From: a virus
Strand: one strand, 5' to 3'
Virus record (IMG/VR): IMGVR_UViG_3300025070_000007
Coordinates: 1-35,466 of that record
DNA: 35,466 nt
The notes beneath the pieces are model-generated. The model made no database searches and was not told the DNA's origin. It saw only the letters and a program-made list of their open reading frames with translations. The first letter of the stretch is position 1. Each line of letters starts with the position of its first letter. The position numbers and the translations under genes were made by a program. This document shows, one piece after another, positions 15,937 to 23,206 of this stretch.

Positions 15937-18024
15937 ATGAGTGATCTGGCAAAAGAAGTAGCCGAGCTCAAGGCGATCTTGCGCGCTAATGAAAAAAAGA
16001 TGCGCGAGCAAGGTAACGCAAAAGGTCTACAAACCCTCGAGGCGTTAGAGCGAGGTCGGTTGCCCGAAGAAGTTGCGCTTGTTCTGCAAGGCGGGTCGCT
16101 CAACTATAGCGACGAAATTGGCGCAATGTTTGGCCAAGGGGACTTTGATTACGCAGCAGAAATGCTAAGCAAGCAGCGTGCGGAAAGAGGCGAAGAGCCC
16201 GTCAGTGGCTACGACATAAATCTTTCGCAGATTCGCGAACCTATAAACCAATACCGCCAAGACAACCCATTGAAAGCGATGGGATACGAAACCGCCGGCG
16301 CTATCGGCGCGTCAGCAATAACTGGTGGGGCAGGCGCTCTTGCGAATACAACGAGAATTGGTGGCGCGTTGCGGTCTTTGCCTTCTTTATCACGAGGCCA
16401 ACAAGCCCTGGTTGCGGGAACTGTGGCTGGTTCTGGTAGCGGCGAGAATACTGAAGATCGTTTGATGAACGCAGCTTTTGGTGGCGCGACGGGTTATGGT
16501 CTACAGCGAGTCACAGACATGCTGTCAACGCCTGTTCGCAGTTTGGCTACAGCAGTAAGGTCTAAAGCAAAAACCGCGAGAGAGGGGCGTGATCAAGCCA
16601 GGCGCTTGATGCGTGACGCAATCGAAGCCGATCTAACAACGCCTGAAGAGGCAATCACATACGTTGCCAACCGCATGGGCAAAGATGTGACGTTGGCCGA
16701 CATTGGTGAAAACACGCGCGTGTTGATCGATGCGCTTGCAACGCTGCCAGGGCCAGCAAAGTCGCGAGCTTCTCGTTACTTGTCTGAGAGGCAAGCAGGG
16801 CGACCAGCGAGACTGACCGGCATACTGCAGAGCGCTTTTGGCGCACAAAGCAGGTTTTATGACGACTTTATGGCTCTAAAATCAGCGCGCGGAAAGTCAG
16901 CGGATACGCTTTACCGCTTGGCGTACAAAAAAGACGTGCCAATAAACGATGGGCTGCGCCAATTTTTTCAAACCGATGCAGCACAAAACGCCTACCAAAG
17001 AGCGATCAGGATTGCGCGAAACGAAAACCCAAAGAGCAACATGGACAGGTTTGTCATTGCTGAGTCCGGTGACATTCTGGGCCCAGACGGGCAGAAAGTT
17101 GACGCAATCAACACGCGCTTTTTGCACTTTATGAAAATGGGCATTGATGATTTGGCATTTCCAAACATCACTAACCAAACGGGTGCGGGCGCTGCTGAAG
17201 TGGCATCGGTTCGATCTGTTCGCAACGCATTCATCGATGAGATAGATGCAGCTAATCCAATGTATGCGAAAGCTCGCAACCTATACGCAGGCGATAGTCG
17301 CATGATGGACAGCCTCAAGCGTGGGCGTGAAATGCTAAACGCTGATCCTGACGAGCTTGCGGCAGATATCGCTGCGTACAGCAAGTCAGAGCGCGAAGCC
17401 TTTAGACTTGGCGCAATGCACGCGCTGCAAGATCAAATGGAGCGATCGCCAGAAACGGCGAATGTAGCGCAAAACATGCTCAAGAGCCCGCGTCGCAAGT
17501 CGCTGCTCAGGCTCACGTTCGACGAGCCAGATGCAGACGTCAGGTTTGATGAGTTTATGGGCAATTTGTCGCGCGAGGCTAACATGGCGCGCGTTGAGCA
17601 GGCTGGCATGAATTCAGCGACCGCGCAGCGTGCTGAAACGATTAGAGGTTTGCGTGAGCAGGCATCTGTCGGCGGATTGCCTTCTAGCCTGCAAGAGCTA
17701 CTGCAGACGTCGCTGCGCCAGGAAGGTCTGGATTTACAAGACCGTCAGTTAAAAGCAACAGCCGACGAGCTCGCGCGAATGCTGACTGAGACTGACCCAG
17801 ATGCAGTGCGCAAGATTGGCGCTGAGTTAGCCGGCGGTAGATCGATGAAAGAAACCTTGTCTTTATTCTTGCCACAGAACGTCGTTGCAGCCGTTTTCTC
17901 TAGAGCAACGAGCCCTATGGCTATCGGTAACATAACAGGCTCTGCGCCTGCCTACCTGGAAGGCAACAGCAGCGGCGCAGTGGATCGCGGGTTAAATGCC
18001 TCGCAGGCAGTGCTTTCCCAGTAA
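15937..18024 (+). CDS. large internal virion/ejection protein with membrane-active region
   Basis: A 695-aa protein, the largest of the ejection set. An N-terminal coiled coil (LAKEVAELKAILRANEKKMREQG) is followed by LNYSDEIGAMFGQGDFDYAAEMLSK. A Gly/Ala-rich hydrophobic stretch follows at about residues 109-160 (AMGYETAGAIGASAITGGAGAL and LVAGTVAGSGSG), consistent with membrane insertion during DNA ejection. The remainder is long and helical with many Arg/Glu residues. This is the usual final large gene of the structural module in related podoviruses, as I remember them. No lytic transglycosylase motif was seen. Confidence 0.75.
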   Translation: MSDLAKEVAELKAILRANEKKMREQGNAKGLQTLEALERGRLPEEVALVLQGGSLNYSDEIGAMFGQGDFDYAAEMLSKQRAERGEEPVSGYDINLSQIREPINQYRQDNPLKAMGYETAGAIGASAITGGAGALANTTRIGGALRSLPSLSRGQQALVAGTVAGSGSGENTEDRLMNAAFGGATGYGLQRVTDMLSTPVRSLATAVRSKAKTAREGRDQARRLMRDAIEADLTTPEEAITYVANRMGKDVTLADIGENTRVLIDALATLPGPAKSRASRYLSERQAGRPARLTGILQSAFGAQSRFYDDFMALKSARGKSADTLYRLAYKKDVPINDGLRQFFQTDAAQNAYQRAIRIARNENPKSNMDRFVIAESGDILGPDGQKVDAINTRFLHFMKMGIDDLAFPNITNQTGAGAAEVASVRSVRNAFIDEIDAANPMYAKARNLYAGDSRMMDSLKRGREMLNADPDELAADIAAYSKSEREAFRLGAMHALQDQMERSPETANVAQNMLKSPRRKSLLRLTFDEPDADVRFDEFMGNLSREANMARVEQAGMNSATAQRAETIRGLREQASVGGLPSSLQELLQTSLRQEGLDLQDRQLKATADELARMLTETDPDAVRKIGAELAGGRSMKETLSLFLPQNVVAAVFSRATSPMAIGNITGSAPAYLEGNSSGAVDRGLNASQAVLSQ

Positions 18025-18230
18025 TGGACGTCTCGATGACAAGCGCACCGGCGCCAGTTACCTGGAAGACTTCCGCCGTGCAGCGCCAGGAAGTGCTGCG
18101 AACTGGCGGCGAGGGCGAGCTCGTGCGTGAGGCTGTTGAGACGATCCAGCCCACGCTCTACACAGCTAAAGATGGGCGGGTGGAAGTGCAGCAGCTGGCG
18201 TCGTCTTCGACGCTTAGTTTGTTGGTGTAG
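18024..18230 (+). CDS. small hypothetical protein at the end of the structural operon
   Basis: A 68-aa protein (MDVSMTSAPAPVTWKTSAVQRQEVLRT...). Its ATG shares a base with the stop of the ejection protein (TAATG), and its TAG stop abuts the first arm-type repeat of attP. It has Ala/Pro and Ser/Leu-rich ends and no motif. The SD is weak. It may be a real coupled gene or a marginal frame; the tight junction favours a real one. Confidence 0.5.
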   Translation: MDVSMTSAPAPVTWKTSAVQRQEVLRTGGEGELVREAVETIQPTLYTAKDGRVEVQQLASSSTLSLLV

Positions 18231-18256
18231 CGCGGACATTTCGCGGACACTTTTAC
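18229..18256 (+). repeat. attP arm-type direct repeat, copy 1
   Basis: A 28-base sequence containing two CGCGGACA units 11 bases apart and ending CACTTTTAC. It matches 18430-18457 at 26 of 28 positions, in the same orientation. Paired direct repeats flanking a tRNA-derived core are the expected form of integrase arm-type binding sites. Confidence 0.8.
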
Positions 18257-18265
18257 GGCTAAACA

Positions 18266-18353
18266 CAGTAATTTACAGCAAGACACAGCAGGGCACCTTC
18301 GTAAGTCATTGATTTTGTTGGCCTCGCAGTAAGCTGCAGTAAGCTGCAGCAAG
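18266..18353 (+). repeat. CAG(T/C)A motifs in 10-bp phase (candidate excisionase sites)
   Basis: CAG triplets, mostly in CAGTAA or CAGCAA, start at 18266, 18276, 18286, then 18327, 18337 and 18347. The spacing is exactly 10 bases within each cluster, with 41 bases (about four turns) between clusters, so all six face the same side of the helix. Cooperative excisionases such as lambda Xis and P2 Cox bind closely spaced direct repeats of this kind. Binding here is an inference. Confidence 0.55.
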
Positions 18354-18358
18354 ACTGT

Positions 18359-18386
18359 ATGGGTTCAAGCCCCATCGTCCACCCCA
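18359..18386 (+). other. tRNA-His 3' end in attP (core of site-specific integration)
   Basis: The 28 bases fold as the last part of a tRNA: T-stem ATGGG (18359-18363), T-loop TTCAAGC (18364-18370), T-stem CCCAT (18371-18375), acceptor strand CGTCCAC (18376-18382), discriminator C (18383), CCA (18384-18386). C73 is the identity feature of bacterial tRNA-His, and the acceptor would pair with GTGGACG plus G-1. No anticodon arm is present, so this is not a functional tRNA gene. It would restore the 3' end of the host tRNA-His after integration. Confidence 0.85.
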
Positions 18387-18429
18387 TTCAACCCTTTGAT
18401 TTGATTGACTTTTCTGGTTTCAAATCAAG

Positions 18430-18457
18430 AGCGCGGACACTGCGCGGACACTTTTAC
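18430..18457 (+). repeat. attP arm-type direct repeat, copy 2
   Basis: Second copy of the 28-base arm repeat, differing from 18229-18256 at two positions. It overlaps the last codons and stop of the integrase gene, which is common for attP arms. Confidence 0.8.
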
Positions 18458-19521
18458 TCAACCGTGGCCCAGATGGCGGCCTGTTCCGCGTCCGCGTCAG
18501 CGTCGATAAAGCGCGCGTAAGTCGTCAAAAAAGTCTGCACTGAGTGCCCTAAAATCTTGGCGCAGTAGGCTGGCTTCATGCCAGCTTCAAGCATCCTGCA
18601 GGCGCATGAGTGACGCACGTTGTATGGATCGCGATATCTAATTCCAGTATTTTCCATCGCTCTCACTAGCGCGCGGCCAGTGTTGTTGCTACTCATAAAC
18701 GGCTGGCCGAACTGGTTGTTCACGATGTGGTCGCTGTGCAGCACTCTGGGTGCATCGAGCAGGGCTTTCTTCACAGCAGGGTGAACGGGCACCATGCGCT
18801 CGGTATCTGTTTTGGTGGTGCCCTCAACACCATATACGCGGTTTCTGTGGACATGAAACACACTGTCCTTGTAATCAGACCAGCGCAGCGCGATCACTTC
18901 GCCAGGGCGCAATCCGCAGTGGTAGCGGATCAGGTAAAAAATGCGCAGGTTCTCTGGCAGCGCTGCAAGCAGCTGTTTCATCTCGTCCGCAGTGAATGGA
19001 TCAATCTCGCGCTTTTCTCTCTTGATCTCTTTGCTGATCAGGCTGCATGGGTTTTCTGTGATCCAGCGACTTTTGATTGCGAGCTCAAAGACACTGCCGC
19101 CGTCGTTGAGGATCTCGCGCAGCGTTTTGGCTGACAGCTGCTTGCGGTAAATGCCGCGCATCATCTCTTGCACGTCGCCATAGCGGATCTGCGTGATCGG
19201 CCAATCAGCAAACTCAGGCATCCAATAATTGTTTAGTCTGCTTTTCACACTGCGCCTGGCACTTGGTTTGCCGCGCTCCAGTATGTCGAGTCGCGTTTGT
19301 GCCAGTTCGCCAAAGGTAGGGCTGCGACCTTCTGGCCTGCCGTCGTGCGGGTTTTCGAGGATATCTTTGATGCGTCGCGCGCGTATCTGCGCGGCTTTGG
19401 CTACGTTAGCTGGCGTATACGAGAGGCTAAGCGTCTCTGAGACTCGCTTCTTTCCGTCTTGGTATTTAATGCGGCATCGCCCTCGATCTTCGTAGACGCC
19501 GGTCGCTCTTTTATCTGCCAT
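18454..19521 (-). CDS. int: tyrosine recombinase integrase
   Basis: A 355-aa integrase that would recombine attP with a host tRNA-His attB. The N-terminal ~65 residues (GVYEDRGRCRIKYQDGKKRVSETL) form a phage-type arm-binding domain with basic beta-strands. The core-binding SAM-like domain spans about 70-160. The catalytic domain follows with R205 (CGLRPGEV), K237 (TTKTDTER), R303 in YNVRHS, H326 (LGHS) and the nucleophile Y335 (TTYARF). The first residue of the usual HxxR box is Tyr (Y300), a substitution tolerated in some family members. Full length for a P4/lambda-type integrase. It overlaps the excisionase-like gene by 121 bases and its end lies in attP arm copy 2. Confidence 0.95.
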   Translation of the reverse strand: MADKRATGVYEDRGRCRIKYQDGKKRVSETLSLSYTPANVAKAAQIRARRIKDILENPHDGRPEGRSPTFGELAQTRLDILERGKPSARRSVKSRLNNYWMPEFADWPITQIRYGDVQEMMRGIYRKQLSAKTLREILNDGGSVFELAIKSRWITENPCSLISKEIKREKREIDPFTADEMKQLLAALPENLRIFYLIRYHCGLRPGEVIALRWSDYKDSVFHVHRNRVYGVEGTTKTDTERMVPVHPAVKKALLDAPRVLHSDHIVNNQFGQPFMSSNNTGRALVRAMENTGIRYRDPYNVRHSCACRMLEAGMKPAYCAKILGHSVQTFLTTYARFIDADADAEQAAIWATVE

Positions 19522-19670
19522 GCCGTTATTGCCTCCAAGTCGTAGACAGTCGTTTTCGCAGGATCAGACCAATAATGGACGCCTTTGTCCCAGGCTTGCA
19601 ACCGACGGTGCCTGATCTGGCCATTCGTATAGCCAGTGATCTCAGTCAACTTTGCTTCAGTCACGATCAC
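19401..19670 (-). CDS. xis: excisionase-like protein (Xis)
   Basis: An 89-aa protein with the sequence TEAKLTEITGYTNGQIRHRRLQAW, KGVHYWSDPAKTTVYDLEAITAWQ, a winged-helix pattern of the phage excisionase family. It starts at GTG 19670, overlapping the upstream stop as GTGA, or at the next GTG (19664). Its basic C-terminal tail runs 121 bases into the integrase gene in another frame. It would bias recombination to excision by binding attP, where phased CAG motifs are candidate sites. Confidence 0.8.
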   Translation of the reverse strand: MIVTEAKLTEITGYTNGQIRHRRLQAWDKGVHYWSDPAKTTVYDLEAITAWQIKERPASTKIEGDAALNTKTERSESQRRLASRIRQLT

Positions 19671-19921
19671 GACTGCACCTCTTCATCTATCCACCAGTTC
19701 AAGTAGTCACGCGCCTTGCGCAAGTGCTCGACGGTGGGTTGGCGGTGGTGATTGGCACGCATGACATACTTCAAAATGTTGCCCTGACAGTAGGCTTTGA
19801 ATTGGTCACTATCGAGCGTGTCGCGTATCACTTCGATCACTTCGATGTTGCCCTGGGTGTAGTGCTCGGGCGGATTCCGCAGGGCATTCCATTCTGCTGG
19901 CGTTGCGTCGTCGATGCTCAT
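19667..19921 (-). CDS. DUF3310 protein
   Basis: An 84-aa protein with the DUF3310 (PF11753) signature: PPEHYTQGNIEVIEVIRDTLDSDQFKAYCQGNILKYVMRANHH and a C-terminal HLRKARDYLNWWIDE. The family is common in phage early regions and is sometimes fused to nucleotide kinases; its biochemical role is unsettled. Coupled by ATGA/GTGA overlaps to both neighbours in the leftward operon. Confidence 0.9.
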   Translation of the reverse strand: MSIDDATPAEWNALRNPPEHYTQGNIEVIEVIRDTLDSDQFKAYCQGNILKYVMRANHHRQPTVEHLRKARDYLNWWIDEEVQS

Positions 19922-20187
19922 TCGATTTCTCGCTTTATTTTTTTGACTTGGCCATCGGTGATTTCGTATCGGTTGATGACGTTGTAAACGGTTGATTGGT
20001 TGAGCGCCGTGGCGTCGGCGATTGCGACCTTGCGCATGCCTCCGCGCCAGAGTTTCAGCACAATGCTGATCTGCTCGTCAGTCAGCGCTCGGTGAAACTG
20101 GCGATTGCCAGACCGCTTGGTCTTTGGCGACATCAGGTGTTTGGCCTGCCGCTGCGCCTTGATCGCTCGGAAAAACAGATCGCTCAT
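19918..20187 (-). CDS. helix-turn-helix DNA-binding protein
   Basis: An 89-aa basic protein. Residues about 34-75 (LTDEQISIVLKLWRGGMRKVAIADATALNQSTVYNVINRYE) form a homeodomain-like/resolvase-type HTH. The N-terminus is Lys/Arg-rich (KAQRQAKHLMSPKTKRSGNRQFHRA). It lies in the leftward early operon between a 54-aa gene and DUF3310, with 4-base ATGA overlaps on both sides. A local regulator is likely; its target is unknown. Confidence 0.8.
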   Translation of the reverse strand: MSDLFFRAIKAQRQAKHLMSPKTKRSGNRQFHRALTDEQISIVLKLWRGGMRKVAIADATALNQSTVYNVINRYEITDGQVKKIKREIE

Positions 20188-20348
20188 TGCTTTTTTGGCT
20201 GCTCGTTGATTTGCAGGCTGTGGAAGTCGTCGCCCATGCGATCGCGCGCAACTTTCAATACCTTGTCTTTGGCCTCTTCGATGCAGGTCGCTTCTGCCTT
20301 GATGTACTTTTTGGTCGTGATCAAAATCTCAAACTCGTAGTCGTTCAT
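20184..20348 (-). CDS. small hypothetical protein
   Basis: A 54-aa protein (MNDYEFEILITTKKYIKAEATCIEEAKDKVLKVARDRMGDDFHSLQ...). The ATG at 20348 has GGAG six bases upstream, which decides the start; the frame is open further upstream but that sequence is not protein-like. A beta-strand then helix layout resembles small phage proteins in which a single domain repeats the EAxxxxxxxA pattern. Coupled by ATGA to the HTH gene. Function unknown. Confidence 0.7.
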   Translation of the reverse strand: MNDYEFEILITTKKYIKAEATCIEEAKDKVLKVARDRMGDDFHSLQINEQPKKQ

Positions 20349-20445
20349 GCGATGCTCCAAAAGAGCCCGCCTTTGGCCACACGGACGGGAACGTGCCCAG
20401 GGGAAGGCTGCACACTGAAGGAGAGGCTTGCGTGCAGGGGCCGGA
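20349..20445. other. short gap in leftward operon
   Basis: About 97 bases without a convincing gene, except the ribosome site for the 54-aa gene. An imperfect inverted repeat (CCAAAAG ... TTTGG, 20357-20376) lies just upstream of that site. It may be a processing or attenuation hairpin. Nothing else is visible. Confidence 0.35.
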
Positions 20446-20658
20446 TCAAAATGGAATCTCTTCGATGAAATCGGGGCACGCGCCTTCCTTCGGCATAAAA
20501 TCAGCTGGCGGACGCGCCATGTGCTTTCCGCAAAAGCCTGGCTCACGATCCATGTGCTCGCAGAAAAAGCAGTTTTCTGGCTTCTTCTCGCGCTCACGCT
20601 GAGCAGCCTTTGCGGCTGCGCGCATCTCGGTCAGCACCCGCACCCATTCATCGCTCAT
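20446..20658 (-). CDS. small zinc-finger-like protein
   Basis: A 70-aa protein starting MSDEWVRVLTEMRAAAKAAQ (helix), then a Cys/His module ENCFFCEHMDREPGFCGKHMARPP and a final GACPDF. The spacing C-x2-C-x(8)-C...C with two His suggests zinc binding. A similar module is embedded in the C-terminal part of the exonuclease two genes upstream. The ATG at 20658 gives a 4-base overlap with the gene before it; an upstream ATG at 20670 is less likely. Role unknown, perhaps nucleic-acid binding in the recombination operon. Confidence 0.7.
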   Translation of the reverse strand: MSDEWVRVLTEMRAAAKAAQREREKKPENCFFCEHMDREPGFCGKHMARPPADFMPKEGACPDFIEEIPF

Positions 20659-20915
20659 TTGCTGGCCCAACGAGTGCGCCAGACAACGAAACTACCGTCG
20701 CCTACTGCCAGGGTTTGACAGCCAACTTTGTTGGCGCGAAAGTACGATTTCATTGCGTCTTTTTCTTTGACGTCCGCAACGCGCACGCAGTCGCCAATCT
20801 TCATGTCTGCCTTAAAACGCGCCCATTTCGTCGCAGAACGCGCTTTTTTGCCCCTTGGCATAGGCTTTTCAATGCCGCTTACAACTTCGCCCATTGGTAT
20901 GTCAGTCAGGTTCAT
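20655..20915 (-). CDS. hypothetical protein of the recombination operon
   Basis: An 86-aa basic protein with the pattern KADMKIGDCVRVADVKEKDAMKSYFRANKVGCQTLAVGDGSFVVWRTRW. The 'GD-x-v ... K-x-x-y-f-r ... g-x-x-v-w-R' layout occurs in many small phage early proteins of unknown function. It is tied to the exonuclease gene and the zinc protein by ATGA overlaps, so its job is probably connected with DNA replication or recombination. Confidence 0.7.
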   Translation of the reverse strand: MNLTDIPMGEVVSGIEKPMPRGKKARSATKWARFKADMKIGDCVRVADVKEKDAMKSYFRANKVGCQTLAVGDGSFVVWRTRWASK

Positions 20916-21955
20916 TTCGCTTCTCCCGCCAGGCGCGCGTCGAACTCAGACTTCAGACGATCGGTCGTTGCGTCGCCAATGATCTTCGGCGACTCGACTG
21001 ACGCAATCTCAGCTGAACTGTAGTGCGCGTGGCTGTTCGTGAATTGTTTTCCGTTCGTTTTGTTTTCGTAGGTCACGCCGTCGCCGTCTGCGTCAATGGG
21101 CTCAGCCCAGTTCGCAAGCAGCGGCGGTATGAAATTGTGGTCGTCACAGCCATTACGCTGGCTGGCCTTGTCGAGATGCCGGTCGTGTTTCTCGCAGTGC
21201 CATCGCCCGTCGCCGTCCATCGTTGGCGTTGCATGCGCGCACGTTCTGCAGTTCATGGCCGGCGTTGCTGTGCCGTGGCACAAGTCATAGAAGTCGCACC
21301 ATTTACATTTGAACCAGCTGGGGTCGTCGCTCATGCGCTCGAGCGGGCGGTCACTTGTGATAATGCGATGCGCGCGTTTGAGCATGCGCTCTGCGTGCGC
21401 CTGGTCGAGCGGCACGCGCTCGAGATACAAGTCGTCGTCGTTTTTGTTGACGGCCATGTAAAGCGCCCACTGCACGTCCATCTTGTGCATGTAAATCTGC
21501 ATTTGCGTGTAGTGCATCGGCTTCGACTCATATACGCCACGCTTCACCATGTCGGCGAAACTCTTGGCGTTATGAGTCTTAAACTCCAAGACGTGCGGCG
21601 CGTCGGGTGCGTCGGGCAAGCCCTTGCCCATGCCGTCTAGCGAACCGCCAAAGTGCCCTGCGTGGTCTTCGATGCGCCATTGCTGATTCGTGTCAGGATC
21701 AACTTCCCAGACTGTCACGCCAGCGCGGCGCAGATAGTTCACGAAGCGCACTTCTTCTGTCTCGCCGCGAGCGAACAGACGTAGCAGTCGTGCTGAATGC
21801 TTCTGGCCTCGCACCCAATGGTGGCCGTACCAGAGCTTGCGGCTGCATTCCTCGCCAGCAATCGACGCACCAAAGTGAAGCCGGCCAGGTGCGTTGTCCT
21901 GGTCAGCCTCGATGCTCGTGTCGATTGCTTCGAGCGTTTTGCTGGCTGCTATCAC
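20912..21955 (-). CDS. PD-(D/E)XK exonuclease with Cas4/AddB-type Fe-S cluster
   Basis: A 347-aa nuclease counted from GTG 21955, which overlaps the upstream stop as GTGA; a TTG at 21961 is an alternative. Nuclease motifs: D107 in GGSLDGMG, E124-x-K126 in LEFKTHN, Q151 in YTQMQIYM. One Cys near the N-terminus (C37, GEECSRKLW) and three after the nuclease core (C217, C220, C226 in CKWCDFYDLCHG) match the 4Fe-4S arrangement of Cas4/AddB-like enzymes. A second Cys/His module follows (C236, C239, C254, C270). Next to Sak4 and an SSB-like protein, it is probably the 5'-3' resecting partner in recombination. Confidence 0.88.
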   Translation of the reverse strand: MIAASKTLEAIDTSIEADQDNAPGRLHFGASIAGEECSRKLWYGHHWVRGQKHSARLLRLFARGETEEVRFVNYLRRAGVTVWEVDPDTNQQWRIEDHAGHFGGSLDGMGKGLPDAPDAPHVLEFKTHNAKSFADMVKRGVYESKPMHYTQMQIYMHKMDVQWALYMAVNKNDDDLYLERVPLDQAHAERMLKRAHRIITSDRPLERMSDDPSWFKCKWCDFYDLCHGTATPAMNCRTCAHATPTMDGDGRWHCEKHDRHLDKASQRNGCDDHNFIPPLLANWAEPIDADGDGVTYENKTNGKQFTNSHAHYSSAEIASVESPKIIGDATTDRLKSEFDARLAGEAK

Positions 21956-22449
21956 TTCCAAGGCGGCGTCGTCTTCTCTTCAAGAGGCGCAGGCGCGGCT
22001 TCAGCAGCTGGTGCCACTGGCGCAGCCGGTGGCGGTGGTGCAGCGCCCGCTGGTGCTGAGTAACCCCGTATTTCGTTGCTGGCTTGATAGCCGTTTGACG
22101 CCTCTCTGATTTTCACCAGCACTTCGATTTCGTGGAAGTGCAGGTCTTGGCTGTCTGCAAAGCCATCCTTGCCCATCGCCGTGCAGACACTTGCGAGATC
22201 GCGCTTCGCAATCTCAACCGCCTTTTCGTTTGGGTTATCGACGTTGTAGTTAGCCCAAACCTTACGGCCTCGATGCTCGCCAGACGTGATCTCCCAAGTG
22301 AAATTTAGGTAGTGGCCAGTGCCGGCTTTCGTTGCCCGCATCTCGCTGTCCGTGATGACGGCTTTGTATGTGCCCTCTGGCAGTGGCTGGCGCTCTTGTG
22401 GCGCGGATGCCGGCTCGATACCGGCGGTGCTAAATTGAAACTGGGCCAT
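21952..22449 (-). CDS. DUF669 single-strand DNA-binding-like protein
   Basis: A 165-aa protein. The DUF669 core (PF05037) covers about residues 20-128: LPEGTYKAVITDSEMRATKAGTGHYLNFTWEI, GRKVWANYNVDNPNEKAVEIAKRDL and a VLVKIREASNGYQASNEIRGY end. It is followed by a Pro/Ala-rich disordered tail ending KTTPPWK, comparable to SSB tails that recruit partners. Coupled to Sak4 (TAATG) and to the exonuclease (4-base overlap). It likely coats ssDNA and loads the Sak4 recombinase. Confidence 0.85.
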   Translation of the reverse strand: MAQFQFSTAGIEPASAPQERQPLPEGTYKAVITDSEMRATKAGTGHYLNFTWEITSGEHRGRKVWANYNVDNPNEKAVEIAKRDLASVCTAMGKDGFADSQDLHFHEIEVLVKIREASNGYQASNEIRGYSAPAGAAPPPPAAPVAPAAEAAPAPLEEKTTPPWK

Positions 22450-23204
22450 TAGGCTGCTCCTTCTAGTTTTTGGTTCATTGCGGTGGTGAGGGCGTCCCAG
22501 CTGAGATCAATCTCGTCTGGCAAGCCGAAGCGGTTTTTGGCCACATACGCCGGCGTTTCGACGGTGCAGAGCACGCGCTTGCCGGTGCTGATGCCGCGGG
22601 CTCGCGTGTTGCCGAAGCCTGTGTCTTCTTTCTTGACCATGACTTTGTGCTTCGCGAACAGCACAAGGTCGCACGACTCTTGCACCAGCGCGCTGGCTTT
22701 CGCGTGGAGCTTGATCTCATAACGATCGATCTGCTCCATCTCTGGGTCTGCGTGCTTGCGGATCTGGTGGTGCGCTATCAACAGGACGTTCATGCCCTGG
22801 TTGTCTCGAACAAAGCGCAGGCCAGACAGTAGGTCGCGCCACAGGTCGAGAGCCATGACGTAGCCTTTGCCGTATGTCAGCTGCTCGATGCTTTTGACGT
22901 TGTTGTCTTCGCAGACCTTCTTCCAGATCAGGGGCTCCAAGTGGTCGAGCGAGTCAATAACGACAGTCTTGTAGTCGTGCTTGCCGCAAAGCGCTTCGAT
23001 CGCAGACATGACGTCGTCGTATGACTTAGCTATCGGGAATGCCTGCAGCGTGAGGCTGCCGGCGCCGTCTTCCGTTGGGATGAAAACAGCGTCGGGCGCG
23101 TCGGCGGCAAAGGTCGTCTTGCCGACACCAGAGGTGCCGAAGACGAGCCCAAACAGCGCGCGCGCAGATTGTGTCGGCGATACCGACTTGAGATCAAAGG
23201 CCAT
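22449..23204 (-). CDS. Sak4-type RecA-like recombinase (AAA_24)
   Basis: A 251-aa ATPase with Walker A at residues 23-30 (GTSGVGKT) and Walker B around D84 (TVVIDSLDHL), plus VLLIAHHQIRKH as the sensor-like strand. This is the compact Rad51/RecA-like Sak4 annealing ATPase (AAA_24, PF13479) found in many temperate phages, which works with a cognate SSB. A strong GGAGG precedes the ATG. It is the second gene of the leftward early operon. Confidence 0.9.
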   Translation of the reverse strand: MAFDLKSVSPTQSARALFGLVFGTSGVGKTTFAADAPDAVFIPTEDGAGSLTLQAFPIAKSYDDVMSAIEALCGKHDYKTVVIDSLDHLEPLIWKKVCEDNNVKSIEQLTYGKGYVMALDLWRDLLSGLRFVRDNQGMNVLLIAHHQIRKHADPEMEQIDRYEIKLHAKASALVQESCDLVLFAKHKVMVKKEDTGFGNTRARGISTGKRVLCTVETPAYVAKNRFGLPDEIDLSWDALTTAMNQKLEGAA

Positions 23205-23206
23205 GA

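Larger units (their letters stand above)
18229..18457. other. attP: attP: phage attachment region with tRNA-His core
   Basis: A 224-base gap between the convergent structural operon and the integrase gene. Left to right it holds: an arm-type repeat (18229-18256); three CAG motifs in 10-bp phase (18266-18291); a 25-bp element repeated near 28 kb (18300-18324); a second CAG array (18327-18353); the 3' end of a tRNA-His gene (18359-18386); a 9-bp inverted repeat (TTGATTTGA 18396-18404 with TCAAATCAA 18420-18428), possibly a weak bidirectional terminator; and the second arm repeat (18430-18457), which includes the integrase stop codon. This order of arm sites, core and arm sites beside int/xis is that of a tyrosine-recombinase attP. 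Confidence 0.85.

Noticed and set aside
18359-18386. A functional tRNA gene
   Set aside because: Only the T-arm and acceptor 3' strand are present; no D-arm or anticodon arm lies upstream, so it is an attP core.
20349-20597. Upstream extension of the 54-aa gene to a 137-aa protein
   Set aside because: The extra 83 residues overlap the zinc-finger gene, are not protein-like, and GGAG marks the internal ATG at 20348.
21023-21640. 205-aa plus-strand frame opposite the exonuclease
   Set aside because: The minus-strand frame carries the full PD-(D/E)XK and Cys motifs; the antisense product has none and would collide with the leftward operon.
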